Source: Candidatus Kuenenia stuttgartensis
Lineage (GTDB): Bacteria; Planctomycetota; UBA1135; UBA2386
Length of the DNA stretch: 9,404 nt
Direction of reading: 5' to 3'
NCBI GenBank assembly: GCA_945861365.1
Contig: CAMAUH010000138.1
Coordinates: forward strand, 1-9,404
Shown: positions 1 through 6,072 of the stretch, piece after piece
Position numbering within the stretch: the first letter of the stretch is position 1
How the letters are laid out: each line of letters begins with the position of its first letter
Translations under genes and position numbers: made by a program
Notes under the pieces: generated by a model
Told to the model about the DNA's origin: nothing
Seen by the model: the letters and a program-made list of their open reading frames with translations, nothing else
Database searches by the model: none

Positions 1-492
1 GATCGACGCCAGCGACAGCACGCCGCGCAGGAACGAGAAGTCCTTGCCGCTCCACAGCACGTAGAGCGTCAGGCCGCCGAACACCGCCGCCGTCGTCGTG
101 CTGGCGTCCTGGATGATGTCGGGGCCGTGCGCCTTCGACAGGATCAGCACCAATGGCGCGACCAGCAGGCCGAGCAGCACCACCCACGCAGCGAACGCGA
201 TCGCGTTGATCGGCCGCTTCTCGGCCAGCGCGTTCACCGCCCACGAGCCGGCGAAGAACAGGCCCATGTAGAGCGCCCAGCCGTAGCGCGTGCCGTAGAT
301 GGCGCGGGCGAGGCCCATCGCGACGTCGTTGACGGCGGGCACGTTGGCGGCCGCCCACAGCGTGGCGGCGAAGCCGAGGATGCCGAGGAACAGGATGCCG
401 TAGACCTTCTTCAGGAAGGTCGCGCGTTCGCTGGCAGTGGCGAACGCGGCGGGCTGGACGGACGAAGCGGCGTAGGGGTTGTGGTCGACCAT
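1..492 (-). CDS. Bax inhibitor-1/YccA family membrane protein (N-terminal part)
   Basis: The 164 residues visible form the first part of a polytopic inner-membrane protein of the Bax inhibitor-1 (BI-1/YccA/YbhL, UPF0005) family. Members are multi-pass proteins linked to ion leak or modulation of membrane proteases. The start is ATG at 492-490, preceded by a GGAGA Shine-Dalgarno (498-502) five bases away. A polar head (residues 1-29) with the conserved-looking F-L-K-K ending is followed by hydrophobic segments near residues 31-49, 72-88, 97-119 and 127-146. The stretch S-G-K-D-F-S-F-L-R-G (148-157) matches the family's typical K-D-F-S-F-L signature, and D-A-S-T-T-T-A-A-V-F-G-G-L-T just before it is also family-like. 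The frame is open to the window edge, so the last membrane helices are missing. It lies 114 bp downstream of the outer-membrane factor gene on the same strand but has its own ribosome-binding site. The family call is firm; the physiological role is not. Confidence 0.88.
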   Translation of the reverse strand, partial: MVDHNPYAASSVQPAAFATASERATFLKKVYGILFLGILGFAATLWAAANVPAVNDVAMGLARAIYGTRYGWALYMGLFFAGSWAVNALAEKRPINAIAFAAWVVLLGLLVAPLVLILSKAHGPDIIQDASTTTAAVFGGLTLYVLWSGKDFSFLRGVLSLASI

Positions 493-606
493 GGAGTTCT
501 CCGGAGCGGCAGGGTAACCGCAGCGCGGCGACCCGCGAACCCCGCAGCGGTCGATTCCACGGTCAGCCGTAGGGCAGCGGCCGGGCAGCGCGCCGGACGA
601 AGTCGT

Positions 607-2094
607 TCAGCGTGGCAACTCGGTGCCGAGCAGGGCGGCGAGGCGATGTTTCGTGCGCTGCAGCTCGGCGTGGGCGCGGGTCTGCTCGCGGTAGATCTCA
701 CGGCAGGCGGCGCGCGCATCGAGCACTTCGAGCAGCGTGCGGCCACCGAGCGCGTGCGCTTCCTCGACGCCCTGGCGCGCCCGTTCGGCCGCGGAGACGG
801 CGTTCTGGTCGACGATCGCGACCGAGGTACGCGCCGCGAGGTGGTCGCGGAGGCCGCGTTCGATCTCGGCGTGGACCTCGATGCGCAGGGTCTGCAGCGA
901 CAGCTCGGCCGAACGCGCCACCGACTCGGCGAACGCGATGTTGCCCTGGTTGCGATCGAACAGCGGCACCGAGGCCTCGAACCCCAGCCCCCACGAGTTC
1001 ACGTCCGGGAAGCCGATCGCCTTGCTCTGGTACTGGCGCGTGAAGCCGGGCGACAGCCGCATCCACGGCCACGCGTTCGCCTGTTCGCGCACCACGGCGG
1101 CGCGCGCTCGCGCCAGTTCGCGCCGGGCCGCAGCGAGATCGGGCCGATGGCGCTCGGCGAGTTCGAGCGCCTGCGCCAAGGCCGGCGGCTCCATGCTCGG
1201 CGTCGGCTGCAGGTCGTCGGCCGGCTCGGCGCGGTTGCCGCCATCGACGCCGGCGAGGTAGGTGCGGAACGTCGTCAGCGCGTTGTCGAGATCGGCCTCC
1301 GACTGCGCTTGGCGGCGCTTCGCCAACGCCACCGCGGTGCGGGTGCGGTCGAGTTCGATGCGGGTCGCGCCGCCGAGTTCGACCTGGCGCTCCAGGATGC
1401 CGGCCAGCCGCTGCAGCTGTTCGTGTTCCTGCCGATCGAGGGCCAGCAAACGTCTGGCCTGCACCGTCGCGTAGTAGCTGTCGATCGCGCCGACCATCAG
1501 CCGACGCCCGACGTCGGCGTACTCCGCCAGCACGACGTCGACCTCGAGTTCCGCCGCGCGGATCGCCGCGTCGCGCTTGCCGAACAGCAGCGCATCGAGC
1601 AACAGCCCGAGGCCGAGGTCGAGCTGCGGCGGACCACCCTGGCGCGAAGTCGCGTTGAAGCGCCGGCCCGGGAACGGCGCCAACGTGTAGCTGGCCCCGA
1701 TCGACGGATTCGGCAGCAGGCTGGCGGTGATGTGGTCGGCGCGCGCCTGCACGACCGTCTCGAGCATGCCGCGCACGCGCGGGTGCGTGGCGACGCTGAC
1801 GCGCAGCGTCTGCTCGACGTCGACCGTGATCGCGCCGGGCGACACGGCGGCCGGATCGACCACGCCGGCGAGATCGAGCCGGCTGCGGTCGAGTTCGCCG
1901 TCGGTGCCGAGGCGCGGCTCCATCGGCAACGGCTCGAGGAAGAACGGCGGCGGCGTGCCGCGGTAGGCCTCGGGTGTGCACGCCCCGAGCGACAGCAGCG
2001 CAGCCAGCGCGACCACCTGCGAAGAACCGAGGCGTCGGGGGACACCGCGGGCAGATGCGCGATCGAAGCTGGCAGCCGACGAGGACCCTTGCAT
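607..2094 (-). CDS. TolC/CzcC-type outer-membrane efflux lipoprotein
   Basis: The product (495 residues from ATG 2094) is an outer-membrane factor of the TolC/OEP superfamily, the trimeric outer-membrane channel of tripartite efflux or type I secretion systems. A lipoprotein signal ends in the lipobox L-G-A-C with Cys39 as the probable lipidated residue. Two OEP repeats follow. The first, about residues 80-285, has a long coiled-coil stretch rich in A/R/E/L; the second, about 305-490, includes P-L-F-D-R-N-Q-G-N-I, the hallmark of CzcC/CusC-like proteins. Length is normal for the family. A TTG six codons upstream (2112) follows a G-rich Shine-Dalgarno-like run but would be spaced too tightly. 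ATG 2094 sits six bases from a promoter-like -10 and keeps the signal peptide compact. No periplasmic adaptor or RND pump gene is present in the window, so the partner pump is unknown. It is transcribed divergently from the M28 peptidase gene. Confidence 0.9.
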   Translation of the reverse strand: MQGSSSAASFDRASARGVPRRLGSSQVVALAALLSLGACTPEAYRGTPPPFFLEPLPMEPRLGTDGELDRSRLDLAGVVDPAAVSPGAITVDVEQTLRVSVATHPRVRGMLETVVQARADHITASLLPNPSIGASYTLAPFPGRRFNATSRQGGPPQLDLGLGLLLDALLFGKRDAAIRAAELEVDVVLAEYADVGRRLMVGAIDSYYATVQARRLLALDRQEHEQLQRLAGILERQVELGGATRIELDRTRTAVALAKRRQAQSEADLDNALTTFRTYLAGVDGGNRAEPADDLQPTPSMEPPALAQALELAERHRPDLAAARRELARARAAVVREQANAWPWMRLSPGFTRQYQSKAIGFPDVNSWGLGFEASVPLFDRNQGNIAFAESVARSAELSLQTLRIEVHAEIERGLRDHLAARTSVAIVDQNAVSAAERARQGVEEAHALGGRTLLEVLDARAACREIYREQTRAHAELQRTKHRLAALLGTELPR

Positions 2095-2100
2095 CGGCTC

Positions 2101-2129
2101 AAGCTGGAGCAAGAGCTCCCCCCAGTCAA
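2101..2129 (-). promoter_or_regulatory. Putative promoter of the outer-membrane factor gene, leaderless geometry
   Basis: On the minus strand TTGACT (2129-2124) is followed after 17 bases by CAGCTT (2106-2101), then six bases, then ATG 2094. The -35 is near consensus and the spacer ideal; the -10 is weak. Transcription would begin at or next to the start codon. The spacer contains a small inverted repeat, GGAGC-4-GCTCC (2106-2119), that could act as an operator or be chance. Confidence 0.4.
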
Positions 2130-2132
2130 CTC

Positions 2133-2164
2133 AGGCCCGCATAAGCACTGAGGCCCGCACAAGC
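2133..2164. repeat. Two-unit 18-bp-period direct repeat in the divergent promoter region
   Basis: The units 2133-2146 and 2151-2164 share aggcccgca-n-aagc, with 13 of 14 bases identical at an 18-bp period. They lie between the divergent outer-membrane factor and peptidase promoters, immediately upstream of the -35 of the former. The position suits a tandem regulator-binding site, but a short chance duplication is possible. Confidence 0.35.
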
Positions 2165-2226
2165 GTTGCTCGCAACGGCGGGGCGGCCTCGCGGTCGAGC
2201 CAGATCCGCCCCGCGTCGACGGCTGC

Positions 2227-2255
2227 TGGACAGGTGCTGGGCCCAGCCCGACGCT
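2227..2255 (+). promoter_or_regulatory. Putative promoter of the M28 peptidase gene, leaderless geometry
   Basis: TGGACA (2227-2232), a 17-base spacer and GACGCT (2250-2255) are followed by six bases and the GTG start at 2262. No Shine-Dalgarno precedes the GTG. The layout matches the elements ahead of the outer-membrane factor gene and resembles those ahead of the phosphodiester glycosidase gene. Confidence 0.4.
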
Positions 2256-2261
2256 GCGCCC

Positions 2262-3638
2262 GTGCTCCGCCTCGATTGCCGCTTCTTCCTGATCGCCCTC
2301 GCCGCCGCCTGCAGCACCCCACCGCCGCCCACGGCGGCCGACCCGCTGGCCGCCGCACGCTGCAAGCAGCTGGTCGAACGCGCGCTCGCCGACAACCAGG
2401 CGATCACGCTGCTGGGCGGGCTGCTGCAAGCTGCACCGAAGCGCCTCTCCGGCTCGCCGGGCAGCGATGCCGCGGTGCAGTGGAGCCTGGCAACGATGCG
2501 CGCGATGGGCCTCGTCAACGTGCGCGCCGAGCCGTGCCTCGTGCCGCAGTGGGTGCGCGGCGAAGAACGCGCCGAACTGCTGGGCCAAACAGCACAGCCA
2601 CTGCGCATCACCGCGCTCGGCGGCAGCATCGGCACGCCCGACGGCGGACTCGAAGCCGAGGTCGTCGAGGTGCGTTCGTTCGAACAGCTGCGCGAACTCG
2701 GGGAGAAGGCGCGCGGCAAGATCGTGTTCTTCAACCGGCCGATGCCGCGCGCGCTGCGCTCGGTCGGCCAGGCCTACGGCGAAGCGGTGCCGCAGCGCAG
2801 CAACGGCGCGATCGAAGCCGGCAAGGTCGGCGCTCTGGCGGCGCTGGTGCGTTCGGTCACGACCGCGATCGACGGCAACCCGCACACCGGCGCGATGCAC
2901 TACGACGACGCGGTGGCGAAGGTGCCCGCCGCGGCGATCGCGACCGCCGATGCGGAGCAGCTCGCCAAGGCACTGCAGCGGGGCCCGGTGCGCATGAAGC
3001 TCGTGCTCGGCTGCACGCAGGGCCCCGACGTGGCGGGCGCCAACGCGGTCGGCGAGCTCGCCGGCAGCGTCACTCCCGAGCGCATCGTCGTGGTCGGCGG
3101 CCATCTCGATGCGTGGGACCTCGGCGACGGCGCGCACGACGACGGTGCCGGCTGCATCCACGCGCTCGAAGCGGTGCGCCTGCTGCAGGCCTGCGGCATC
3201 CGACCGCGCTGCACGATCCGCGTCGTGCTGTTCGCCAACGAGGAGAACGGCCTGCGCGGCGCGCGCGCCTACGCCGACACACACCGCGACGAACTGGGCA
3301 AGCACGTCGCCGCGCTGGAGAGCGACAGCGGCGGCTTCGCGCCGCTCGGCCTGACCACGTCGCTGCGCGACGAGGCGGCGGCGGCGATGCAGCAGAAGCT
3401 GCTGCCGCTGCAGGACGCCAACGCCGGCACGTTCCTGACCGGTGCCGGCGGCTGCGGCGCCGACATCGGCCCGCTGCACAACGCCGGCGTGGCGTGCTTC
3501 GGGCTGCTGGTGAACAGCCAGCGCTACTTCGACCACCACCACACCGCGATCGACACGCTGGCGATGGTCAACGAACGCGAGCTCGCGCTCGGTGCCGCGG
3601 TGGTCGCCTACACGCTCAGCGTGCTCGCCGACGGCTGA
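2262..3638 (+). CDS. M28 family zinc metallopeptidase lipoprotein (carboxypeptidase Q-like)
   Basis: The product is a predicted exported peptidase of family M28 that removes terminal amino acids with two metal ions. It has 458 residues from GTG 2262. That start is chosen because it gives a compact lipoprotein signal ending in L-A-A-A-C (Cys17); the open frame extends back to TTG 2166, but those extra residues do not look like a signal. An inserted PA-like region lies at about residues 129-245. Metal ligands are all visible: H281 and D283 in G-G-H-L-D-A-W-D, bridging D293 in H-D-D-G-A-G, catalytic E327 with E328 in N-E-E-N-G, D355 in E-S-D-S-G-G, and H427 in H-H-H-T-A-I-D near the C-terminus. 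An intact core and this order fit the plasma glutamate carboxypeptidase/CPQ branch. It converges with the lipoprotein gene at 3642 with a 3-bp gap and no obvious terminator between them. Substrate specificity cannot be read from the sequence. Confidence 0.92.
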   Translation: MLRLDCRFFLIALAAACSTPPPPTAADPLAAARCKQLVERALADNQAITLLGGLLQAAPKRLSGSPGSDAAVQWSLATMRAMGLVNVRAEPCLVPQWVRGEERAELLGQTAQPLRITALGGSIGTPDGGLEAEVVEVRSFEQLRELGEKARGKIVFFNRPMPRALRSVGQAYGEAVPQRSNGAIEAGKVGALAALVRSVTTAIDGNPHTGAMHYDDAVAKVPAAAIATADAEQLAKALQRGPVRMKLVLGCTQGPDVAGANAVGELAGSVTPERIVVVGGHLDAWDLGDGAHDDGAGCIHALEAVRLLQACGIRPRCTIRVVLFANEENGLRGARAYADTHRDELGKHVAALESDSGGFAPLGLTTSLRDEAAAAMQQKLLPLQDANAGTFLTGAGGCGADIGPLHNAGVACFGLLVNSQRYFDHHHTAIDTLAMVNERELALGAAVVAYTLSVLADG

Positions 3639-3641
3639 GCC

Positions 3642-3962
3642 TCAGCGCCTGGCCATCGTGTTGGTGCGGAACGGATCCCACCAGTTCTGGCACGGCTCCT
3701 CGGCCGCACCGGTCAGCACCTGGATGTCGCTGACGATGCCGGTGCAGAGCCCACCGCCCGCACCGATCGCGGCCAGCACCGCGAACACGCACAACACGGC
3801 CCGCCCATCCCCGCCGCACCAACCGCCGCTGCCGGCGGCACTCGCCAGCAACACCACCGGCCCCGTGAAGACGCCGACCACCGGCTTCGCCAGCGTGCAA
3901 CCCGACTGCGCGAGGCATCCGCCCACCGCGAGAACGGCCAGCGCGCGGCGAATGGAGGGCAT
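3642..3962 (-). CDS. Small hypothetical lipoprotein
   Basis: I do not recognise a family for this 106-residue protein. A basic start (M-P-S-I-R-R) and a hydrophobic stretch lead to two possible lipidation cysteines: Cys16 in V-G-G-C, a good lipobox with a short hydrophobic core, and Cys22 in Q-S-G-C, a poorer lipobox. Two further hydrophobic, glycine/alanine-rich segments (about 27-43 and 54-74) could associate with membrane. There are six cysteines in all (16, 22, 49, 58, 73, 91), and the tail is polar with Q-N-W-W-D-P. The start ATG 3962 has a GAGG Shine-Dalgarno four bases upstream. It lies 90 bp downstream of the thioredoxin-fold gene on the same strand, so co-transcription is plausible. 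A cysteine-rich envelope protein next to an envelope redox protein is suggestive of a link but proves nothing. Confidence 0.7.
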   Translation of the reverse strand: MPSIRRALAVLAVGGCLAQSGCTLAKPVVGVFTGPVVLLASAAGSGGWCGGDGRAVLCVFAVLAAIGAGGGLCTGIVSDIQVLTGAAEEPCQNWWDPFRTNTMARR

Positions 3963-4052
3963 CCGCCCTCAGCGCGCATCACGCAGGCTGCGTGCCACGC
4001 GCGGGCCGGATCCAGCCCATGCGCCCGTCGCAGCGACCGTTCGCCGCCGCGT

Positions 4053-4481
4053 CTACTTCAGCGCCTGCAGCCGCGCGCCGACCGCCGCGCGGTCCTTGCT
4101 GAACAACTTGCCGTCTTCGTAGAGCCAGATCGTCGGCAGGCTGCGGATGCCGAACTGCTCCGCCGCCGGGGAATGCCAATCTCCGACGTCGACGATGCGC
4201 AACTTCACGTCCTGACGAGCCCGGGCGAGCGCCTCCAACTGAGGCGCGATGACTTTACAAGCGGGTCAAAAGTCGGCGTAGAACTCGACCAGCGTCAGGC
4301 CCTGGCTGGCGATGTGGCGTTCGAGCGCGACCGTCTCGCCATGCGAGATCGTGACGATGGCTTCGCCCTCGTCGACGGCTTTCGGCACTGGCCGCGGCGC
4401 GCGGTGCATTTCCTTGTTCACCACGAGCCCGATGGTGCCGAGCACCAACAGGCAGACGAACGCGATCAGCGCTTTCAGCAT
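4053..4481 (-). CDS. Membrane-anchored thioredoxin-fold selenoprotein candidate (UxxC active site)
   Basis: Reading the in-frame TGA at 4268-4266 as selenocysteine gives one 142-residue thioredoxin-fold protein. Residues 4-22 are a signal anchor; residues 60-142 form the domain. The active site is F-Y-A-D-F-U72-P-A-C75-K, where a standard thioredoxin has W-C-G-P-C-K. Sec therefore replaces the attacking N-terminal cysteine and the resolving Cys75 is kept. The cis-proline loop is present as S-L-P116-T, followed by the expected strand I-W-L-Y-E-D-G-K. Homology is continuous on both sides of the UGA with no frameshift. A hairpin follows the UGA (separate entry). ATG 4481 is the first start that gives a clean anchor; its Shine-Dalgarno is weak. 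Expected role: thiol-disulfide or peroxide-related redox chemistry on the outer face of the cytoplasmic membrane. Alternatives are a Cys-to-stop mutation (pseudogene) or a sequencing error. Selenocysteine machinery genes are not in the window. Confidence 0.8.
4220..4268 (-). promoter_or_regulatory. Putative bacterial SECIS element with its UGA codon
   Basis: On the mRNA (minus strand) the UGA at 4268-4266 is followed by 18 bases, then a perfect 7-bp stem GCGCCTC/GAGGCGC (4247-4241 with 4235-4229) closing the 5-base loop AGTTG (4240-4236). The loop starts 26 bases after the UGA and has G at its second position. Both agree with the published bacterial SECIS consensus as I remember it (loop 16-37 nt downstream, G within its first two bases). 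A lower 4-bp helix CCCG/CGGG (4265-4262 with 4223-4220) could place the UGA at the hairpin base, as in formate dehydrogenase mRNAs. SelB binding is inferred only. Confidence 0.65.
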
Positions 4482-4512
4482 GGTCGCGCATCGGGTCGAC
4501 CATGCGCGCACC

Positions 4513-4543
4513 TTGACCCGCGATCGGCCGCGCGGTCTACGCT
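4513..4543 (+). promoter_or_regulatory. Putative promoter of the phosphodiester glycosidase gene, leaderless geometry
   Basis: TTGACC (4513-4518) is followed after 19 bases by TACGCT (4538-4543), or after 17 bases by TCTACG (4536-4541). The ATG at 4551 is seven bases beyond TACGCT and no Shine-Dalgarno precedes it. The transcript probably starts at or beside the ATG. The element lies in the 69-bp gap between this gene and the divergent thioredoxin-fold gene. Confidence 0.5.
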
Positions 4544-4550
4544 GGCCCAC

Positions 4551-5732
4551 ATGCCCTCGGCCCGCCGCCGCATCGCCGCGCTGTCCCTGTTCGCCGGCCT
4601 CACAGCCGCCATGCCCGCGCAGGACGAACGCGCGCTCATCGCCGACGCATCCGCGTGGCGTTCGCACGAAGTCGGCGTCGGCGTCACGCTGCGGCAACGC
4701 TGGTTCGAACGGTTGTTCGGCGCGCCCCAGAGCCTGAGCGTGCTCGAGATCCGCCCCGGACCGCGCGTGCGCTTCGACCTCGAAGCACCGGGCCGCCGCC
4801 TGCTGACGAGTGTCATGGGCCGCGAACACGGCGCACTCGCGGCGATCAACGGCGGCTTCTTCGACATCGGCAACACCGGGTTGTCGATCGGCCTGCTGCG
4901 CCTCGACGGCGCGCTGGTGGTGCCCGCCGACCCGCAGCAGGGCAGCGTCGGCATCGACGCGGAGCAACGGCTGCAGCTGGCCGCGCGGCCGGCCGGCGAT
5001 TGGCCCGAAGTGCACGAAGCGCTCGGTGCCGGGCCGCTGCTGCTGCGCCAAGGCGAAGTGGTGCTCGCTGCCGCCAAACGCGATCCGCGGCATCCGCGTT
5101 CGGCGATCGGTCTCACCGCCGATGGCCGCGTGCTGTGGCTGGCGATCGACGGCCGCACCGCACAAGCGACCGGCATGACGCTCGCGGAGACCACGAAGGT
5201 GCTGCAGGCCCTCGGCTGCACCGACGCGCTGAATCTCGACGGCGGCGGCAGCACGACGCTGTGGGTCGCCGGCCGCGGCGTCTGCAACTTCCCGTGCGAC
5301 AACAAGCGCTACGACCACGCGGGCGAACGCAAGGTCGCCAACGCGCTGCTGGTGTTCGCGCCGGCGATCGTCGTCGTCGACGATGCCGCGGCCGAACTGC
5401 GCGGCAGCGGCTGGCAGCGCGTGACGGCGACGGCTGGCGCGCACGACGGCGGCTTCGCCACGTCGCCCGCGGTCGACGCGCGCGCGGTGTTCCGCGCCGA
5501 CCTGCCGTTCGCGGGCCGCTGGCGGCTGCTGGTCGCACAACCGCCCGCGGCACCAGCACTGCAGGTCGAGGTCTACGGCGACGCGACGCTGCCGGGGCCC
5601 ACCGCGCGCGGCACGTTCGCCGCGGTCGGCGAGATCGCGCCGCGCGCCGGCTTGCCGACGTGGCTGACGCTGCGCGCGGTCGCGGGCGAATTGAAGGTCG
5701 ATGCGGTGCGGTTCGAGCAGATCGTCGACTGA
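4551..5732 (+). CDS. Secreted NAGPA-type phosphodiester glycosidase with golvesin/xanthan-lyase-like C-terminal domain
   Basis: The 393-residue product has a signal peptide (basic M-P-S-A-R-R-R, hydrophobic core, likely cleavage after A-M-P-A, residue 23). Residues about 60-270 form a phosphodiester glycosidase domain (NAGPA/DUF2233), the fold of the enzyme that uncovers mannose-6-phosphate and of many bacterial exopolysaccharide-linked proteins. Its hallmarks are present: N100-G-G-F-F-D, G-A-G-P-L-L-L (159-165), H181-P-R-S-A-I-G, N228-L-D-G-G-G-S, and R260-K-V-A-N-A-L-L-V-F. Residues about 274-390 resemble the golvesin C-terminal/xanthan-lyase carbohydrate-binding-like domain: V-V-D-D opening, G-W at 287-288, F-R-A-D-L-P-F-A-G-R-W, W371-L-T-L, and the closing V-D-A-V-R-F (383-388). 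This pairing suggests action on an extracellular or periplasmic polysaccharide; the substrate is unknown. The start ATG 4551 is fixed by the signal peptide and the promoter position. It lies 11 bp before repeat copy A. Confidence 0.9.
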   Translation: MPSARRRIAALSLFAGLTAAMPAQDERALIADASAWRSHEVGVGVTLRQRWFERLFGAPQSLSVLEIRPGPRVRFDLEAPGRRLLTSVMGREHGALAAINGGFFDIGNTGLSIGLLRLDGALVVPADPQQGSVGIDAEQRLQLAARPAGDWPEVHEALGAGPLLLRQGEVVLAAAKRDPRHPRSAIGLTADGRVLWLAIDGRTAQATGMTLAETTKVLQALGCTDALNLDGGGSTTLWVAGRGVCNFPCDNKRYDHAGERKVANALLVFAPAIVVVDDAAAELRGSGWQRVTATAGAHDGGFATSPAVDARAVFRADLPFAGRWRLLVAQPPAAPALQVEVYGDATLPGPTARGTFAAVGEIAPRAGLPTWLTLRAVAGELKVDAVRFEQIVD

Positions 5733-5743
5733 AGCCAAGCACC

Positions 5744-6072
5744 GTCGCGGCCGCCCGACGGTCGCACTGTCGCGACGGCGAACGCGCACGGTCGTTGCCA
5801 TGCGCGGTTGCTTGCGACGCACCGCCTGCGGGCCGATCCGCGTCGCGGCGACGCGACGCCAGGCGCGCACCGCCGACACCGCCGCCGTTGCGGCGACCCG
5901 GCCCACGACGCCGCTGGCACCGGCACGCTGCCCGATGCACCCCGGAACGCGCCCACTTGGCCACCGCGTTGCTCTACAGGGGCGTGACGAACATCCACCC
6001 GACCTCGACGAGCAGCGCGACGACCCAGGACAGCTTCTACCGCGAGACCAAGTGGTGCGCGGAGTGCGCTGC
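5744..6072 (+). repeat. Long direct repeat, copy A
   Basis: These 329 bases align without gaps to 9076-9404 at a constant offset of 3,332 bp. I count 13 substitutions (96% identity), all between 5821 and 5943. The first 77 bases and last 129 bases are identical. The left edge is sharp: 5741-5743 does not match. The right edge is unknown because copy B runs off the window. It holds an 8-bp inverted repeat (5742-5749 with 5771-5778), a tetraloop hairpin (5840-5859) and the first 89 bases of the zinc-ribbon gene. No terminal inverted repeats or transposase are visible, so a duplicated locus or gene conversion is likelier than an insertion sequence. Confidence 0.95.
5840..5859 (+). other. Perfect hairpin with GCGA tetraloop in repeat copy A
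   Basis: An 8-bp perfect stem (5840-5847 with 5852-5859) closes the loop GCGA, a GNRA-type tetraloop on the plus strand. It is identical in copy B although substitutions lie on both sides, and it sits about 125 bases upstream of the zinc-ribbon start. It may be part of a structured 5' leader; its function is unknown. Confidence 0.5.

Noticed and set aside
127..2151. Long plus-strand open frame of 674 codons
   Set aside because: It lies opposite the Bax inhibitor-1 and outer-membrane factor genes. Its translation is an Arg/Gly/Ala-rich string without domains, an antisense effect of high GC content.
1497..3542. Minus-strand open frame of 681 codons across the M28 peptidase gene
   Set aside because: It is antisense to a peptidase with complete catalytic motifs and also overlaps the outer-membrane factor gene in a different frame.
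4053..4238. A separate short gene starting at TTG 4238 and encoding the C-terminal half of the thioredoxin domain
   Set aside because: The TTG lies inside the hairpin loop after the UGA, there is no ribosome-binding site, and the product would lack the active site and first strands. The upstream part in the same frame supplies exactly what is missing.
5744..6072. Repeat copy A as an insertion sequence or MITE
   Set aside because: No terminal inverted repeats, target-site duplication or transposase are visible, and it contains the start of a gene that continues beyond the shared part.
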